From the NCBI GenBank assembly GCA_934307335.1, contig CAKRCL010000033.1, positions 1 to 18,512 on the forward strand: a DNA stretch of 18,512 nt, read 5' to 3'. A model generated the notes under the pieces. The model was not told the origin of the DNA, searched no databases, and worked only from the letters and a program-made list of their open reading frames with translations. Positions within the stretch are counted from its first letter, which is position 1. Each line of letters begins with the position of its first letter. Below are positions 1 to 7,588 of the stretch, piece by piece. Made by a program: the position numbers and the translations under genes. This DNA is from an uncultured Dorea sp. Its GTDB lineage: Bacteria > Bacillota > Clostridia > Lachnospirales > Lachnospiraceae.

Positions 1-9
1 ATCCTGCCG

Positions 10-111
10 GAGGCTATATCAGCTGGGGGATTGACTCCCACCACTGATACCAGCTTGTTTCTCACCACCTATAGAGGCGGGAGTCATCTCCCAGCTGCTA
101 TATCATGCTCC
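10..111. repeat. long imperfect inverted repeat downstream of the ABC permease gene
   Basis: Arms at about 10-42 and 76-111 are reverse complements of each other apart from a few indels and one or two substitutions. They share the blocks GATATAG/TATATC, AGCTGGG, GACTCCC and a CC end. Each arm also holds its own small palindrome (GGGAG-ATGA-CTCCC on the right, a related one on the left), so several alternative folds are possible. The loop of about 33 nt has two GGTGGT/GGTGGG-like pieces on the minus strand. It begins 28 nt past the permease stop. It could be the operon's terminator, but the expected T-run would fall at or beyond the left edge. It could equally be a dispersed palindromic (REP/MITE-like) element. 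The sequence does not settle which. Confidence 0.7.
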
Positions 112-139
112 TGCGAAGAAATTTACCAATCCCCACTTT

Positions 140-1555
140 TTATTCGCTTCTGATTGCTGCCAGCGGACTTAATCTCATCGCCCGCAGTGCCGGAAAATAT
201 CCTGCTATCATACCGACCAGTACTGCAAATCCCATAGATACCAGCACAAGCCAGATTGGTATGTACGATATATTTCCCTCTACTCCCATAACCGAACCAT
301 GCCCGGTCACCATATTGACCACACCTGACATAGCAAAGCTTATAAGATTTCCTATAAGCCCTCCGATAAATCCGATAAATGCTGCCTCTATCAAGAACAT
401 CTGCTTTATATTCTTAAGACTACATCCCAGAACTTTGATGACTCCGATTTCTTTTGTTCTCTCGTAAATGGACATCATCATAGTATTTGCAATTCCAATT
501 GCTGCTACGATCAATGAAATAGCTCCAATTCCTCCAAGCACTGCCTGGATAATCGCCATCTGCTTTTTCATGCTCTCCATAAACTCTACATTTGTCTCGA
601 CATTATATCCCATTTCACGGATTTGGTTTGCTACATCATTAACATTACTCATGTCATCTACTTTAACCTGTGCAGAAGAATAATAAAATTCTTTATAAGC
701 CTTTCCGGATTTTGTAGATGGCTGTCCCGGTATTACTCTACCTGAAAATTCCTTTTTCAAAACCTGCTTTAACGTATCCAAATCACAGAACACGTAATAT
801 GAATTTGAATTATAATCATCCACTCCGCCTGCGACCAAACCACTTGCAGTCACAATATGCTTCTTAGCTGTCGCCGGAGTATTGGATGCCCCTTCGCCAT
901 CTGAAGCACCTACCTGAAATCCACCATTTTGGCTATTGTAATATGCATCCTGATCCAGAATCAAAAACATCGAATCTTTCATCAAGTCAATATCAGGAAG
1001 TTCTCCTGTCTCCCAATATCCCGAAGAATAATTTCCTCTTTCACTAAAATTCGTCAGTATATTATTTCCATAGACAAGATCTAATTTCCCACTTCCACTC
1101 TTTGGAAGGCTCCCTCCCTCCGCAAGTTTGATATCACGCATTTTCAGTCCTTCAGGAGTACTCGCATACAAAGAACAATAGCCTTCATACTTTCCTTTCA
1201 GAAGTATTGCAGACGTCTCATAGACCGGAGCTGCCGCCTTTACATGTTCCAGCTCACCAAATTTTTTCACACAATTATCATCAATATATTTATTTTTGTC
1301 ATCGGAGTTACCTGAGCCTGATGAATCATACATCATTCCGTCTCCGACAGATTCTCCACCTGTTACATTCATGGTCGTCAGGCCTCCGGACTGCTCCATT
1401 TCATCATAGACTGATTTCTGAAGCCCAAGTCCAAGAGAAACCATAACTACGATAGATGCTGTTCCGATGACTACTCCGAGTACCGTAAGAAATGTACGAA
1501 GTTTTCGTCTCTTAAGATTACTCGCGCTCATCCTCAGAAGATCTATCCAACTCAT
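140..1555 (-). CDS. ABC transporter permease, MacB/FtsX type
   Basis: Membrane subunit of an ABC system of the MacB/YknZ kind, which usually moves substrates outward or transmits mechanical force rather than importing. The protein has 471 residues. It has one N-terminal membrane segment (about 20-44), a large extracellular MacB-type domain (about 45-330) and three C-terminal segments forming the FtsX-like domain, with the family's typical YERTKEIGVIKVLG motif and a PALRAMRLSPLAAIRSE-type tail. An upstream in-frame ATG at 1576 has no ribosome binding site. The ATG at 1555 has AGGAGGAG 7 nt before it, so I chose that one. It overlaps the end of the preceding membrane-protein gene by 38 nt, which suggests translational coupling. 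Family and topology are clear; the substrate is unknown. Confidence 0.9.
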   Translation of the reverse strand: MSWIDLLRMSASNLKRRKLRTFLTVLGVVIGTASIVVMVSLGLGLQKSVYDEMEQSGGLTTMNVTGGESVGDGMMYDSSGSGNSDDKNKYIDDNCVKKFGELEHVKAAAPVYETSAILLKGKYEGYCSLYASTPEGLKMRDIKLAEGGSLPKSGSGKLDLVYGNNILTNFSERGNYSSGYWETGELPDIDLMKDSMFLILDQDAYYNSQNGGFQVGASDGEGASNTPATAKKHIVTASGLVAGGVDDYNSNSYYVFCDLDTLKQVLKKEFSGRVIPGQPSTKSGKAYKEFYYSSAQVKVDDMSNVNDVANQIREMGYNVETNVEFMESMKKQMAIIQAVLGGIGAISLIVAAIGIANTMMMSIYERTKEIGVIKVLGCSLKNIKQMFLIEAAFIGFIGGLIGNLISFAMSGVVNMVTGHGSVMGVEGNISYIPIWLVLVSMGFAVLVGMIAGYFPALRAMRLSPLAAIRSE

Positions 1556-3062
1556 CCAACAGCTCCTCCTCTTCATTTAACATCTGCTTTTTTTTCTTTT
1601 TCTTCATGAATACGATCACAGTTACAACTGCTGCCACGATAACAAGCCCTACGATTACCGGAACAATCGGAAAACCGCCTGTACTTTCTTCAATTTCTCC
1701 ATTTGTCATCATGTCAGAATCATCTATCGGTTCTGTTACTTCCATTTCAAAGTCCTTTGTTGTCTCGGAAATATTTCCAGATTCATCTTCATAGGACAAT
1801 GTCATTGTAATCTTCGAATTTCCATCTGTTGCTTTTTCACCTTCCAGCATCGCATCAATAGAACCTGTTGCTCCTGCGTCAACATTTCCAATAAAGACTT
1901 CCTGCTTTTTGATTCCATTTCCTTCAAATCTTGCTTTCACATTGTATAATTTGATTCTTCCAAGGTTGTACAGGCTGCACATTACATTTGCTTCACCGCC
2001 CACCTCAATACTCTGTGGACTGATTTCAAATTCACTAAACTCAAATCTTGGATCCTGCTTCACCGGAATCGAGATAGATGAAGTTGAATCAATCTGTGTT
2101 GCCTGTGAATCTTCGTATTTCATACTCAGATTGATGCTATATGGTTTCTGCAAAAGATCTGCTTTCGCATTCAAATCAATAGAAATATCAGCAGTTCCAT
2201 TTGCTTTAATTCCATCCAAATAAATGGAATTCGAACCTGATGTCGGAAGAAATGCCGGAGCAGTCGACTGCTCGTCGCTTCCCTCTGTCGGAGCTTCCAG
2301 CTCAAATAACATATTCTGGACTTTTGTCTTTTTTGACGTGTTTTTCAAATGTATCGTCAATGTAAAATTGCTTCCCGCATGCACTTCTGCCGGATTTGTA
2401 TCAAATCCTGTTACAATTACTCTCGGTACAGATCCCGAATCACTTGAACTTCCTCCGTCTCCGCCGCCACTATAAGCAACCGCGCCATCACCTGCAGCTA
2501 CATTCATATCAGAGCCATCGGAACCACTCCCTGTTGCGCTGCCATTTCCTGCATCACCTTGGTTTTGAGAATTATCTCCCGGTGCCGGATCTGGTGTTAC
2601 AGTTTCATTTTTCGCATAAACAAATATTGAATCTGTTACAATTGCCTCGTCGCTTCCTTGCACATACACGGAAAATGGAATTGTATAATTATTTTTCTTT
2701 GCTCCCTCTCGTCTTGTAAAATCAAAGGAAACACTTTTAGACTCACCATCTGGAATACTGTCTATTTTCTCAGAGTACTGTTTCCAGTCTTTTTCAAATG
2801 GCCAGGCACCTGCTTTTTTCTTACTCATATCCGGTGCCACTTCTACATTTTTCAATTCCTGCCCCTGCCCACTATTATTAGTTATTTGTAATGTAAGTGT
2901 TTTTGTCTCCCCTGCTTCAAACGTCTGATTATCCCCAACTAAAGATATTTTAACTTTCGGCTTTTCTGCAGCCTCTACCTTCACCTGCAGTCCCGGTAAT
3001 ATCATCGCAGCAATCAAAAGTGCCGCTACGATCACCGCCATCATTCTCCTTGATCTACTCAT
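1518..3062 (-). CDS. exported single-pass membrane protein with adhesin/CARDB-like beta domains, ABC operon partner
   Basis: The protein has 514 residues from the ATG at 3062, which has AAGGAGGA 8 nt upstream; the longer in-frame start at 3089 lacks one. Order of parts: basic N-terminus and signal peptide (about 1-31, ending VEA-A); a beta-rich domain (about 35-150); a Gly/Ser/Asp-rich linker (about 155-212); two more beta domains (about 213-335 and 340-445) starting with motifs of the kind FDTNPAEVHAG and FEISPQSIEVGG, typical of CARDB/COG1361 archaeal-S-layer-like domains; a membrane segment (about 465-486); then a cytoplasmic tail of six lysines followed by a strongly acidic stretch. Its start overlaps the ATPase stop (ATGAGTAG), so the two are coupled. 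It sits where YknX/MacA-type membrane fusion proteins sit in related operons but does not look like one. The function is not known; it probably works with the ABC transporter at the cell surface. Confidence 0.85.
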   Translation of the reverse strand: MSRSRRMMAVIVAALLIAAMILPGLQVKVEAAEKPKVKISLVGDNQTFEAGETKTLTLQITNNSGQGQELKNVEVAPDMSKKKAGAWPFEKDWKQYSEKIDSIPDGESKSVSFDFTRREGAKKNNYTIPFSVYVQGSDEAIVTDSIFVYAKNETVTPDPAPGDNSQNQGDAGNGSATGSGSDGSDMNVAAGDGAVAYSGGGDGGSSSDSGSVPRVIVTGFDTNPAEVHAGSNFTLTIHLKNTSKKTKVQNMLFELEAPTEGSDEQSTAPAFLPTSGSNSIYLDGIKANGTADISIDLNAKADLLQKPYSINLSMKYEDSQATQIDSTSSISIPVKQDPRFEFSEFEISPQSIEVGGEANVMCSLYNLGRIKLYNVKARFEGNGIKKQEVFIGNVDAGATGSIDAMLEGEKATDGNSKITMTLSYEDESGNISETTKDFEMEVTEPIDDSDMMTNGEIEESTGGFPIVPVIVGLVIVAAVVTVIVFMKKKKKKQMLNEEEELLDELDRSSEDERE

Positions 3063-3780
3063 CTTTCTTTTCCTCCTTATTACCCTCATTCTTTCTGTGA
3101 TCTTCTATCTTTATAATCTTGCCGTCACTGATATGGAACACTCTGTCGGCATAGGTCGCAAGATGATTATCATGTGTTACCATAACTAACGTCTTTTTTT
3201 GTTCTCTCACAACACGCTGCATCAATTCCATAACCTCTTCTGAAGTATGTGAATCCAGATTTCCGGTCGGCTCATCTGCAAAAATAATCTTTGGGTCCAC
3301 TACAAGTGCACGGGCCACCCCTACTCTTTGTTGTTGTCCACCGGACATCTGATTTGGCATATGTTTCTTATGCTTTCCCAGGTTTACAAGATCTAACATC
3401 TGATCTGCCTTTTTCAACCGGACATCTTTTGGTACTCCTCGAAAACTCAACGGTAATGCCACATTTTCCACTGCATTCATCGTCCCAAGCAAATGAAACG
3501 ATTGAAAAATAAATCCTACATTTTCACGACGGAATTTAACTAATTCCTCTTCCGTTTTCTTCTCAATATTCTCACCGCCGATCACGACCTGTCCCTTCGT
3601 CGGTTTCTCCAAACCGGCTAACATATTCAAAAGCGTCGATTTACCGGAACCTGATGTTCCGACGATCGCACAAAATTCACCCTCATAAATATTAAAATCA
3701 ACTCCGTCAAGAGCACGGACAATCTCATCACCCACCCGGTAGAGTTTGTATAGATTTTTCACTTCTATAACTTTCTGCAT
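3055..3780 (-). CDS. ABC transporter ATP-binding protein, MacB/LolD/YknY type
   Basis: Cytoplasmic ATPase of 241 residues that powers the permease two genes downstream. Walker A is GTSGSGKST (41-49), Q-loop Gln93, signature MSGGQQQR (145-152), Walker B IIFADE (165-170), and H-loop His203 in MVTHD. The LDGVDFNIYEGE and DEPTGNLDS wording is typical of the LolD/MacB/YknY branch. Length is normal for the family. GGGAGG lies 4 nt before the ATG. It is the first gene of a three-gene operon (ATPase, exported beta-domain protein, permease) with overlapping reading frames. No convincing sigma-A promoter was seen in the AT-rich 133-nt spacer upstream, so its start of transcription remains open. Confidence 0.95.
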   Translation of the reverse strand: MQKVIEVKNLYKLYRVGDEIVRALDGVDFNIYEGEFCAIVGTSGSGKSTLLNMLAGLEKPTKGQVVIGGENIEKKTEEELVKFRRENVGFIFQSFHLLGTMNAVENVALPLSFRGVPKDVRLKKADQMLDLVNLGKHKKHMPNQMSGGQQQRVGVARALVVDPKIIFADEPTGNLDSHTSEEVMELMQRVVREQKKTLVMVTHDNHLATYADRVFHISDGKIIKIEDHRKNEGNKEEKKDE

Positions 3781-3852
3781 ATACCCTCCCTTATTATGGC
3801 TACTCCTTTTTCATAATCACAACATTTCAATAATATAATTTCATTAAACCAT

Positions 3853-3880
3853 AAAAAAAGAAATTCTTCCGGTAGAAATT
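3853..3880 (-). terminator. probable rho-independent terminator after spoVAE
   Basis: Read on the minus strand, AATTTCT and AGAATT form a 6-bp stem with one bulged T around an ACCGGA loop, followed at once by TCTTTTTTT. The stem is AT-rich and short, but the seven-T run and its place about 35 nt past the spoVAE stop and before the ABC operon fit a terminator separating the two units. Confidence 0.5.
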
Positions 3881-3913
3881 ATGAATTATTTCTTAAGATT
3901 ATTCACCTTTTTC

Positions 3914-4270
3914 CTACTTTTTCATCTGCGGGCTGAACATCACCGAAGCTAAATATCCAAAAACCAATGCTGCACTGATTCCAACCGCACTTGCTTTGAA
4001 ACCTCCCATGAATATTCCGATAAATCCTTCCTTATCCACTGCCTCCCGAACACCTTTCCAGAGAAGATTTCCGAAACCGCATAAAGGCACGCTTGCCCCG
4101 GCCCCGGCAAAATTTTGCAACGGCTGATAGATTCCAGCCGCTCCAAGTACCGCTCCACTACATACCAATAATACCATGATCCGTCCCGGCATCAATTTTG
4201 TCCTGTCCAGTAAAATCTGTGTCAGCGCACAGATCAGACCACCTATGATAAATGCTTTTGCATAATCCAT
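3914..4270 (-). CDS. spoVAE: stage V sporulation protein AE (SpoVA family membrane protein)
   Basis: Small forespore inner-membrane protein (118 residues) of the SpoVA channel, which moves Ca-dipicolinic acid into the developing spore and releases it at germination. The protein is almost entirely hydrophobic, with several membrane segments. It shows the family's pattern FIIGGLICALTQILLD near the start and AGAGASVPLCGFGN in the middle, which parallels the WGGAGALVPITGFAN stretch of SpoVAC encoded at 7589; the two are paralogues. AAGGAG lies 6-7 nt before the ATG. It follows spoVAD by 43 nt and should share its promoter. No spoVAF or second AE subunit gene follows; an unrelated ABC operon comes next. 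It matches the SpoVAEb subunit of Bacillus by length and sequence pattern. Confidence 0.93.
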   Translation of the reverse strand: MDYAKAFIIGGLICALTQILLDRTKLMPGRIMVLLVCSGAVLGAAGIYQPLQNFAGAGASVPLCGFGNLLWKGVREAVDKEGFIGIFMGGFKASAVGISAALVFGYLASVMFSPQMKK

Positions 4271-4313
4271 AATCGTTCTCCTTCCAAATCCTTTTATATC
4301 TCAAATTCCACTA

Positions 4314-5324
4314 TTAACAATGCTCTAACACTATTGCATGTGCGATTCCAGGTACACTTGCCCCTTCATTATAACTAACCGTAGACATAAGCGCTCCTGT
4401 CGGCACAAAAAGCACACGCTCCCACTCACCTCGTTCTAACTTTGGAAGGATGTATGCTGACAACGTCGACGCCGCACAACCGCAGCCACTTCCCCCGGCG
4501 TGGGTATCCTGTGTACGCTGATCAAAAATAAGCATCCCGCAATCCAGATGTTTTCCTCGAATATCATAACCTTTTTCCAAAAGCAGATCGAACAAAATAC
4601 TCTGTCCTACATATCCAAGATCTCCTGTGATAATTCTGGAATAATCTTCTGGCGTTCTGCCAAAATCCCGAAGATTCTGTTCTATCGTATTACAAGCTGC
4701 CGGTGCCATACACGCTCCCATGTTCTGAGAATCTTTTAGCCCGTAATCCACAATTTTCCCAATTGTCAGACCAGTTATCCTCACATGACTCTTCTTTTCC
4801 CCAACAAGAAATGCACCACTTCCTGTCACAGTCCAATGAGCAGACAACGGTCTTTGATTTGCATAGCTTAATGGGAAACGAAATTCTTTCTCTGCGCTTC
4901 CGAAATGGCTGGAAGTCACTGCCAGAATATAATCTCCATAACCAGCCGCCACACTCATAGATGCCAGAGCCAACGCCTCTGCTGATGTCGAACAAGCACC
5001 ATAAAGACCGAACATCGGAATTTGTAATTGCTTCACACCCATGGATGTCGCAACTCCCTGACGCAGCAAATCACCTCCAAACAAATAACGGACCTGATTC
5101 TGACTGACATGCGCTTTCCCCATAGCTAAAAGACATGCTTCTTTTTGCATTGCACTCTCCGCTTCTTCCCATGTATGCTCGCCAAAAAGATCATTTTCAC
5201 CGACCATATCGAACATTTCTCCAATCGGACCTGCTCCTTCTTTCTTACCAACAACCGATGCACTGCTGATCAGATACGGCTGTCTCCTAAATTCTATACT
5301 TTGCACTCCTTTTACTAATTCCAT
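4314..5324 (-). CDS. spoVAD: stage V sporulation protein AD, dipicolinic acid-binding
   Basis: Peripheral subunit of the SpoVA complex; the Bacillus protein has a thiolase-like fold and binds dipicolinic acid on the forespore membrane. The 336-residue product matches the usual length. Recognisable parts include the FRRQPYLISSASVVGKKEG start, FGLYGACSTSAE (105-116, the thiolase-type cysteine loop, Cys111), the FPLSYANQRPLSAHWTVTG stretch (150-168) and HAGGSGCGCAAS (275-286). There are no membrane segments. The longer in-frame start at 5345 has no ribosome binding site; the ATG at 5324 has AGGGAG 9 nt upstream. In Bacillus the gene directly follows spoVAC; here 2.1 kb with two unrelated genes lies between them. 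A sigma-G-like promoter sits just upstream. Confidence 0.95.
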   Translation of the reverse strand: MELVKGVQSIEFRRQPYLISSASVVGKKEGAGPIGEMFDMVGENDLFGEHTWEEAESAMQKEACLLAMGKAHVSQNQVRYLFGGDLLRQGVATSMGVKQLQIPMFGLYGACSTSAEALALASMSVAAGYGDYILAVTSSHFGSAEKEFRFPLSYANQRPLSAHWTVTGSGAFLVGEKKSHVRITGLTIGKIVDYGLKDSQNMGACMAPAACNTIEQNLRDFGRTPEDYSRIITGDLGYVGQSILFDLLLEKGYDIRGKHLDCGMLIFDQRTQDTHAGGSGCGCAASTLSAYILPKLERGEWERVLFVPTGALMSTVSYNEGASVPGIAHAIVLEHC

Positions 5325-5369
5325 GTAATTCCGCTCCCTGCACATTTTTGAATATTTTTTACATGAAAA

Positions 5370-5399
5370 TAGTATTCTTCGATATCTGCCGGATTATTC
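5370..5399 (-). promoter_or_regulatory. sigma-G-type promoter for spoVAD-spoVAE
   Basis: On the minus strand, GAATA (5395-5399) is followed by exactly 18 nt and then AATACTA (5370-5376). This fits the Bacillus sigma-G consensus as I recall it (GHATR, 17-18 nt, CATWHTA) with one mismatch in the -10. The GG pair expected before a sigma-F -10 is absent. The -10 lies about 45 nt before the spoVAD start, leaving room for a normal leader. This is a visual match only. Confidence 0.6.
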
Positions 5400-5434
5400 C
5401 TGCAATCTGTTGCTTCTTCTTAATCACATAATAT

Positions 5435-6643
5435 TTATCCATGTATTTTCATAATTACTCTTGATACAATATCCACGATCAAAAAGCCAAACACTATCAT
5501 CAGGCAGGTCTCCATAAGCAGAATCATATGTGTCACTGCAAGATCCATATTTTGCTTTACGCAGCCATACATCATATAATAAAAATCAGCTCCCGGCATC
5601 AGAGGAAATACCGAAGCCGTAAGAAATAACGTAGACGGCACTTTATTGATCCTTGCCATAATAAATGCATACATTCCGACAAATACCGACGCAATCAAAA
5701 TTCCTTTCAAATAACTGCCGCCAAATTGCCTTACAAGCAGATATGTCGTCCATGTCAGAAATGCACCAATTCCAGAATATATGACTTTTCGTCCTCGGAT
5801 CTGATAGATCCCCGCAAGTCCGATACTTCCAATCGTCACAGAAATGACTTGAATAAGCCTGTTCGGATTCAATGCTGCACCGCCGGCATTTCCACCGTGC
5901 AACATTTTCATTGCTAAAGCAATTCCAAATGCGATTCCCAATGCTCCGAGTACCGAATTCATAATCTCCAGAGTCCCCGATGTAAAGTTTCGCTGAACAA
6001 CATCTCGCATTCCGTTAACAATTCCAAGTGTACTGATCAGCACCATAACTATTCCAATCATGATACGGTCTGAATGAATCGACAACCCTGTTTTTTCTGC
6101 TGAGATAATCACAACTTCTGTCACAAATGCGAGTACCAGATTATAAAGCATTGGATTTTTCTCCTGTTTTCCAACCCAATATCCTGCAAGTGCCATAGCC
6201 GCAGATGCCAAAGCAGCTACTACGGCATCAACCGCACCACTTCCAAAAAAAATTGCAAAAGATGTTCCACTGACAATCTGTGCCAACAGCATCCAGCAAA
6301 AATCCAATGGTTTTCTGCTCATAATTTCTTCACAACGCTCATGAACCTCCGAAACGTCCGGCGTATGACTACATATATATCTTGACAGATCATTCAGACC
6401 ATCCAGACGATTGTAGTTCGGACTCGTCATCTCGATATAACGAATTTGTGTAATAATCTCACCTTCCACTGTCTCAACTGTAATCTGGATATTAATCTGC
6501 GATGCGTATACATCACTTCTCACAAATCCATAACTTTTACACATCCGATATAGACTATCTTCTACCCGGAAGATTTCTGCGCCACTTTTCAAGAGTCCCT
6601 CACCAATATTTAATATTTCCTGTACCATCCGATTGTAATCCAT
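5435..6643 (-). CDS. threonine/serine exporter family membrane protein (ThrE-like, fused form)
   Basis: Predicted amino-acid exporter of the ThrE family (DUF1212 plus DUF3815 in one chain), 402 residues. The N-terminal soluble part (about 1-110) carries the typical GEGLLKSGAEIFRVEDS motif (14-30) and SDVYASQINIQITV; about ten membrane segments follow from about 115 to 395, with PLMPGADFYYMMYG (347-360) marking the second half. The start at 6643 has AAGGGGA 7 nt upstream; a longer in-frame start at 6724 would overlap the -35 box of the promoter seen here, so it is unlikely. It lies between spoVAC and spoVAD, where Bacillus has no gene. No terminator was seen after it, so its transcript could run on into spoVAD. 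The actual substrate cannot be read from sequence; a role in sporulation is not implied by position alone. Confidence 0.88.
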   Translation of the reverse strand: MDYNRMVQEILNIGEGLLKSGAEIFRVEDSLYRMCKSYGFVRSDVYASQINIQITVETVEGEIITQIRYIEMTSPNYNRLDGLNDLSRYICSHTPDVSEVHERCEEIMSRKPLDFCWMLLAQIVSGTSFAIFFGSGAVDAVVAALASAAMALAGYWVGKQEKNPMLYNLVLAFVTEVVIISAEKTGLSIHSDRIMIGIVMVLISTLGIVNGMRDVVQRNFTSGTLEIMNSVLGALGIAFGIALAMKMLHGGNAGGAALNPNRLIQVISVTIGSIGLAGIYQIRGRKVIYSGIGAFLTWTTYLLVRQFGGSYLKGILIASVFVGMYAFIMARINKVPSTLFLTASVFPLMPGADFYYMMYGCVKQNMDLAVTHMILLMETCLMIVFGFLIVDIVSRVIMKIHG

Positions 6644-6695
6644 CAACTTATCCCCTTCAGTTGAAATTTTTTTGAAAGTTATCAACCTTTCTTTT

Positions 6696-6724
6696 ATTAT
6701 AAAACTTTGCCTTTGTCTCCACAA
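6696..6724 (-). promoter_or_regulatory. sigma-A-type promoter for the ThrE-like gene
   Basis: On the minus strand, TTGTGG (6719-6724), a 17-nt spacer and a perfect TATAAT (6696-6701) lie about 50 nt before the ThrE-like start at 6643. The box quality suggests vegetative expression, unlike the sigma-G-type signals in front of the flanking spoVA genes. Confidence 0.7.
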
Positions 6725-6825
6725 CTCGAAAAAAGAGTATATTTTTTCACCACATCTTATGATAATATATCAATTGAAAGCTACGTAGCAACAATTCATT
6801 TGCATCATTACGAAAGGATCAACTT

Positions 6826-7581
6826 ATGCAGACATTTTTATTTGTTTTATTTTTGATATTGGCTTTTTTATGTGGATGTTACGGCATTACAGTACGTGCC
6901 ATCGGCTCCGGCACTGCTTTTTTTGCTGTCTGGCTTGTACTGGCTCTGCTATTTGTTTGTATTTCACTTGGGATCCATCTGAACATCTGGAAAATTCTTC
7001 CTGCTATTATAAAAAAATTACTCGTTATCTTTTGTAGTTTGGGACTTGCATCTTTTCTCCTCATCGAAGGGCTGGTTATCAGCAAAATGCATACCGAAGG
7101 CCCTGATAATTTAGACTACATCATCGTACTTGGCGCCCAGGTTTACAAAAACGGTCCAAGTCCGGTTCTAAAATTCCGTCTGGATAAAGCTTATGAATAC
7201 TTAACCAAAAATCCTGATACGCGCTGTATTGTAACCGGAGGGCAGGGTTATAACGAACCCTTTACTGAAGCAAGCTGCATGGCTGACTATCTGACAATGT
7301 GCGGCATCGATTCCAAGCGCATCATAGTAGAAGACCGTTCTACTACCACAGCTCAGAATCTGACAAATAGTATGCAACTGATCACAGATAAAAATCCATC
7401 CTTAGGAATCCTTACAAATGACTTTCATATGTTCCGTGCTCTGCAGATTGCAAATGCCATGAACATACCGAATGTCCATGGCATTTCTTGCTCCTCTACA
7501 AAAATATACCTGCCAAACAACATGTTCCGGGAATATTTTGCAGAAATAAAATTCTTGCTAAAACAATTCATTCATTTATAA
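6826..7581 (+). CDS. YdcF/SanA-like DUF218 family membrane protein
   Basis: The only plus-strand gene in the window, 251 residues. There are three hydrophobic segments (about 1-24, 30-50, 62-85), then a DUF218 domain beginning DYIIVLGAQVY (97-107) with the family's GPSPVLKFRLDKA, IVTGGQG (135-141), EASCMADYL, IIVEDRSTTTAQN (166-178) and NDFHMFRA (198-205) motifs. The domain's conserved acidic and histidine residues are present. Members such as SanA and ElyC are linked to envelope integrity; the reaction is not established, so no gene symbol is given. AAAGGA lies 7 nt before the ATG. A weak extended -10 (TGATAATAT, 6760-6768) is the best promoter candidate. It is divergent from the ThrE-like gene and converges on spoVAC with only 7 nt between stop codons. 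Confidence 0.88.
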   Translation: MQTFLFVLFLILAFLCGCYGITVRAIGSGTAFFAVWLVLALLFVCISLGIHLNIWKILPAIIKKLLVIFCSLGLASFLLIEGLVISKMHTEGPDNLDYIIVLGAQVYKNGPSPVLKFRLDKAYEYLTKNPDTRCIVTGGQGYNEPFTEASCMADYLTMCGIDSKRIIVEDRSTTTAQNLTNSMQLITDKNPSLGILTNDFHMFRALQIANAMNIPNVHGISCSSTKIYLPNNMFREYFAEIKFLLKQFIHL

Positions 7582-7588
7582 AAAGAAA

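Noticed and set aside
1555..1576. Longer start for the ABC permease
   Set aside because: No ribosome binding site before 1576, while AGGAGGAG stands 7 nt before the ATG at 1555.
3781..3850. sigma-A promoter for the ABC operon
   Set aside because: TTGAAA and TATATT-like boxes occur, but not in the right order with 16-18 nt spacing.
5435..6643. ThrE-like gene as a replacement or extra SpoVA subunit
   Set aside because: It has its own sigma-A-type promoter and belongs to a clear exporter family; position alone does not support a dipicolinic acid role.
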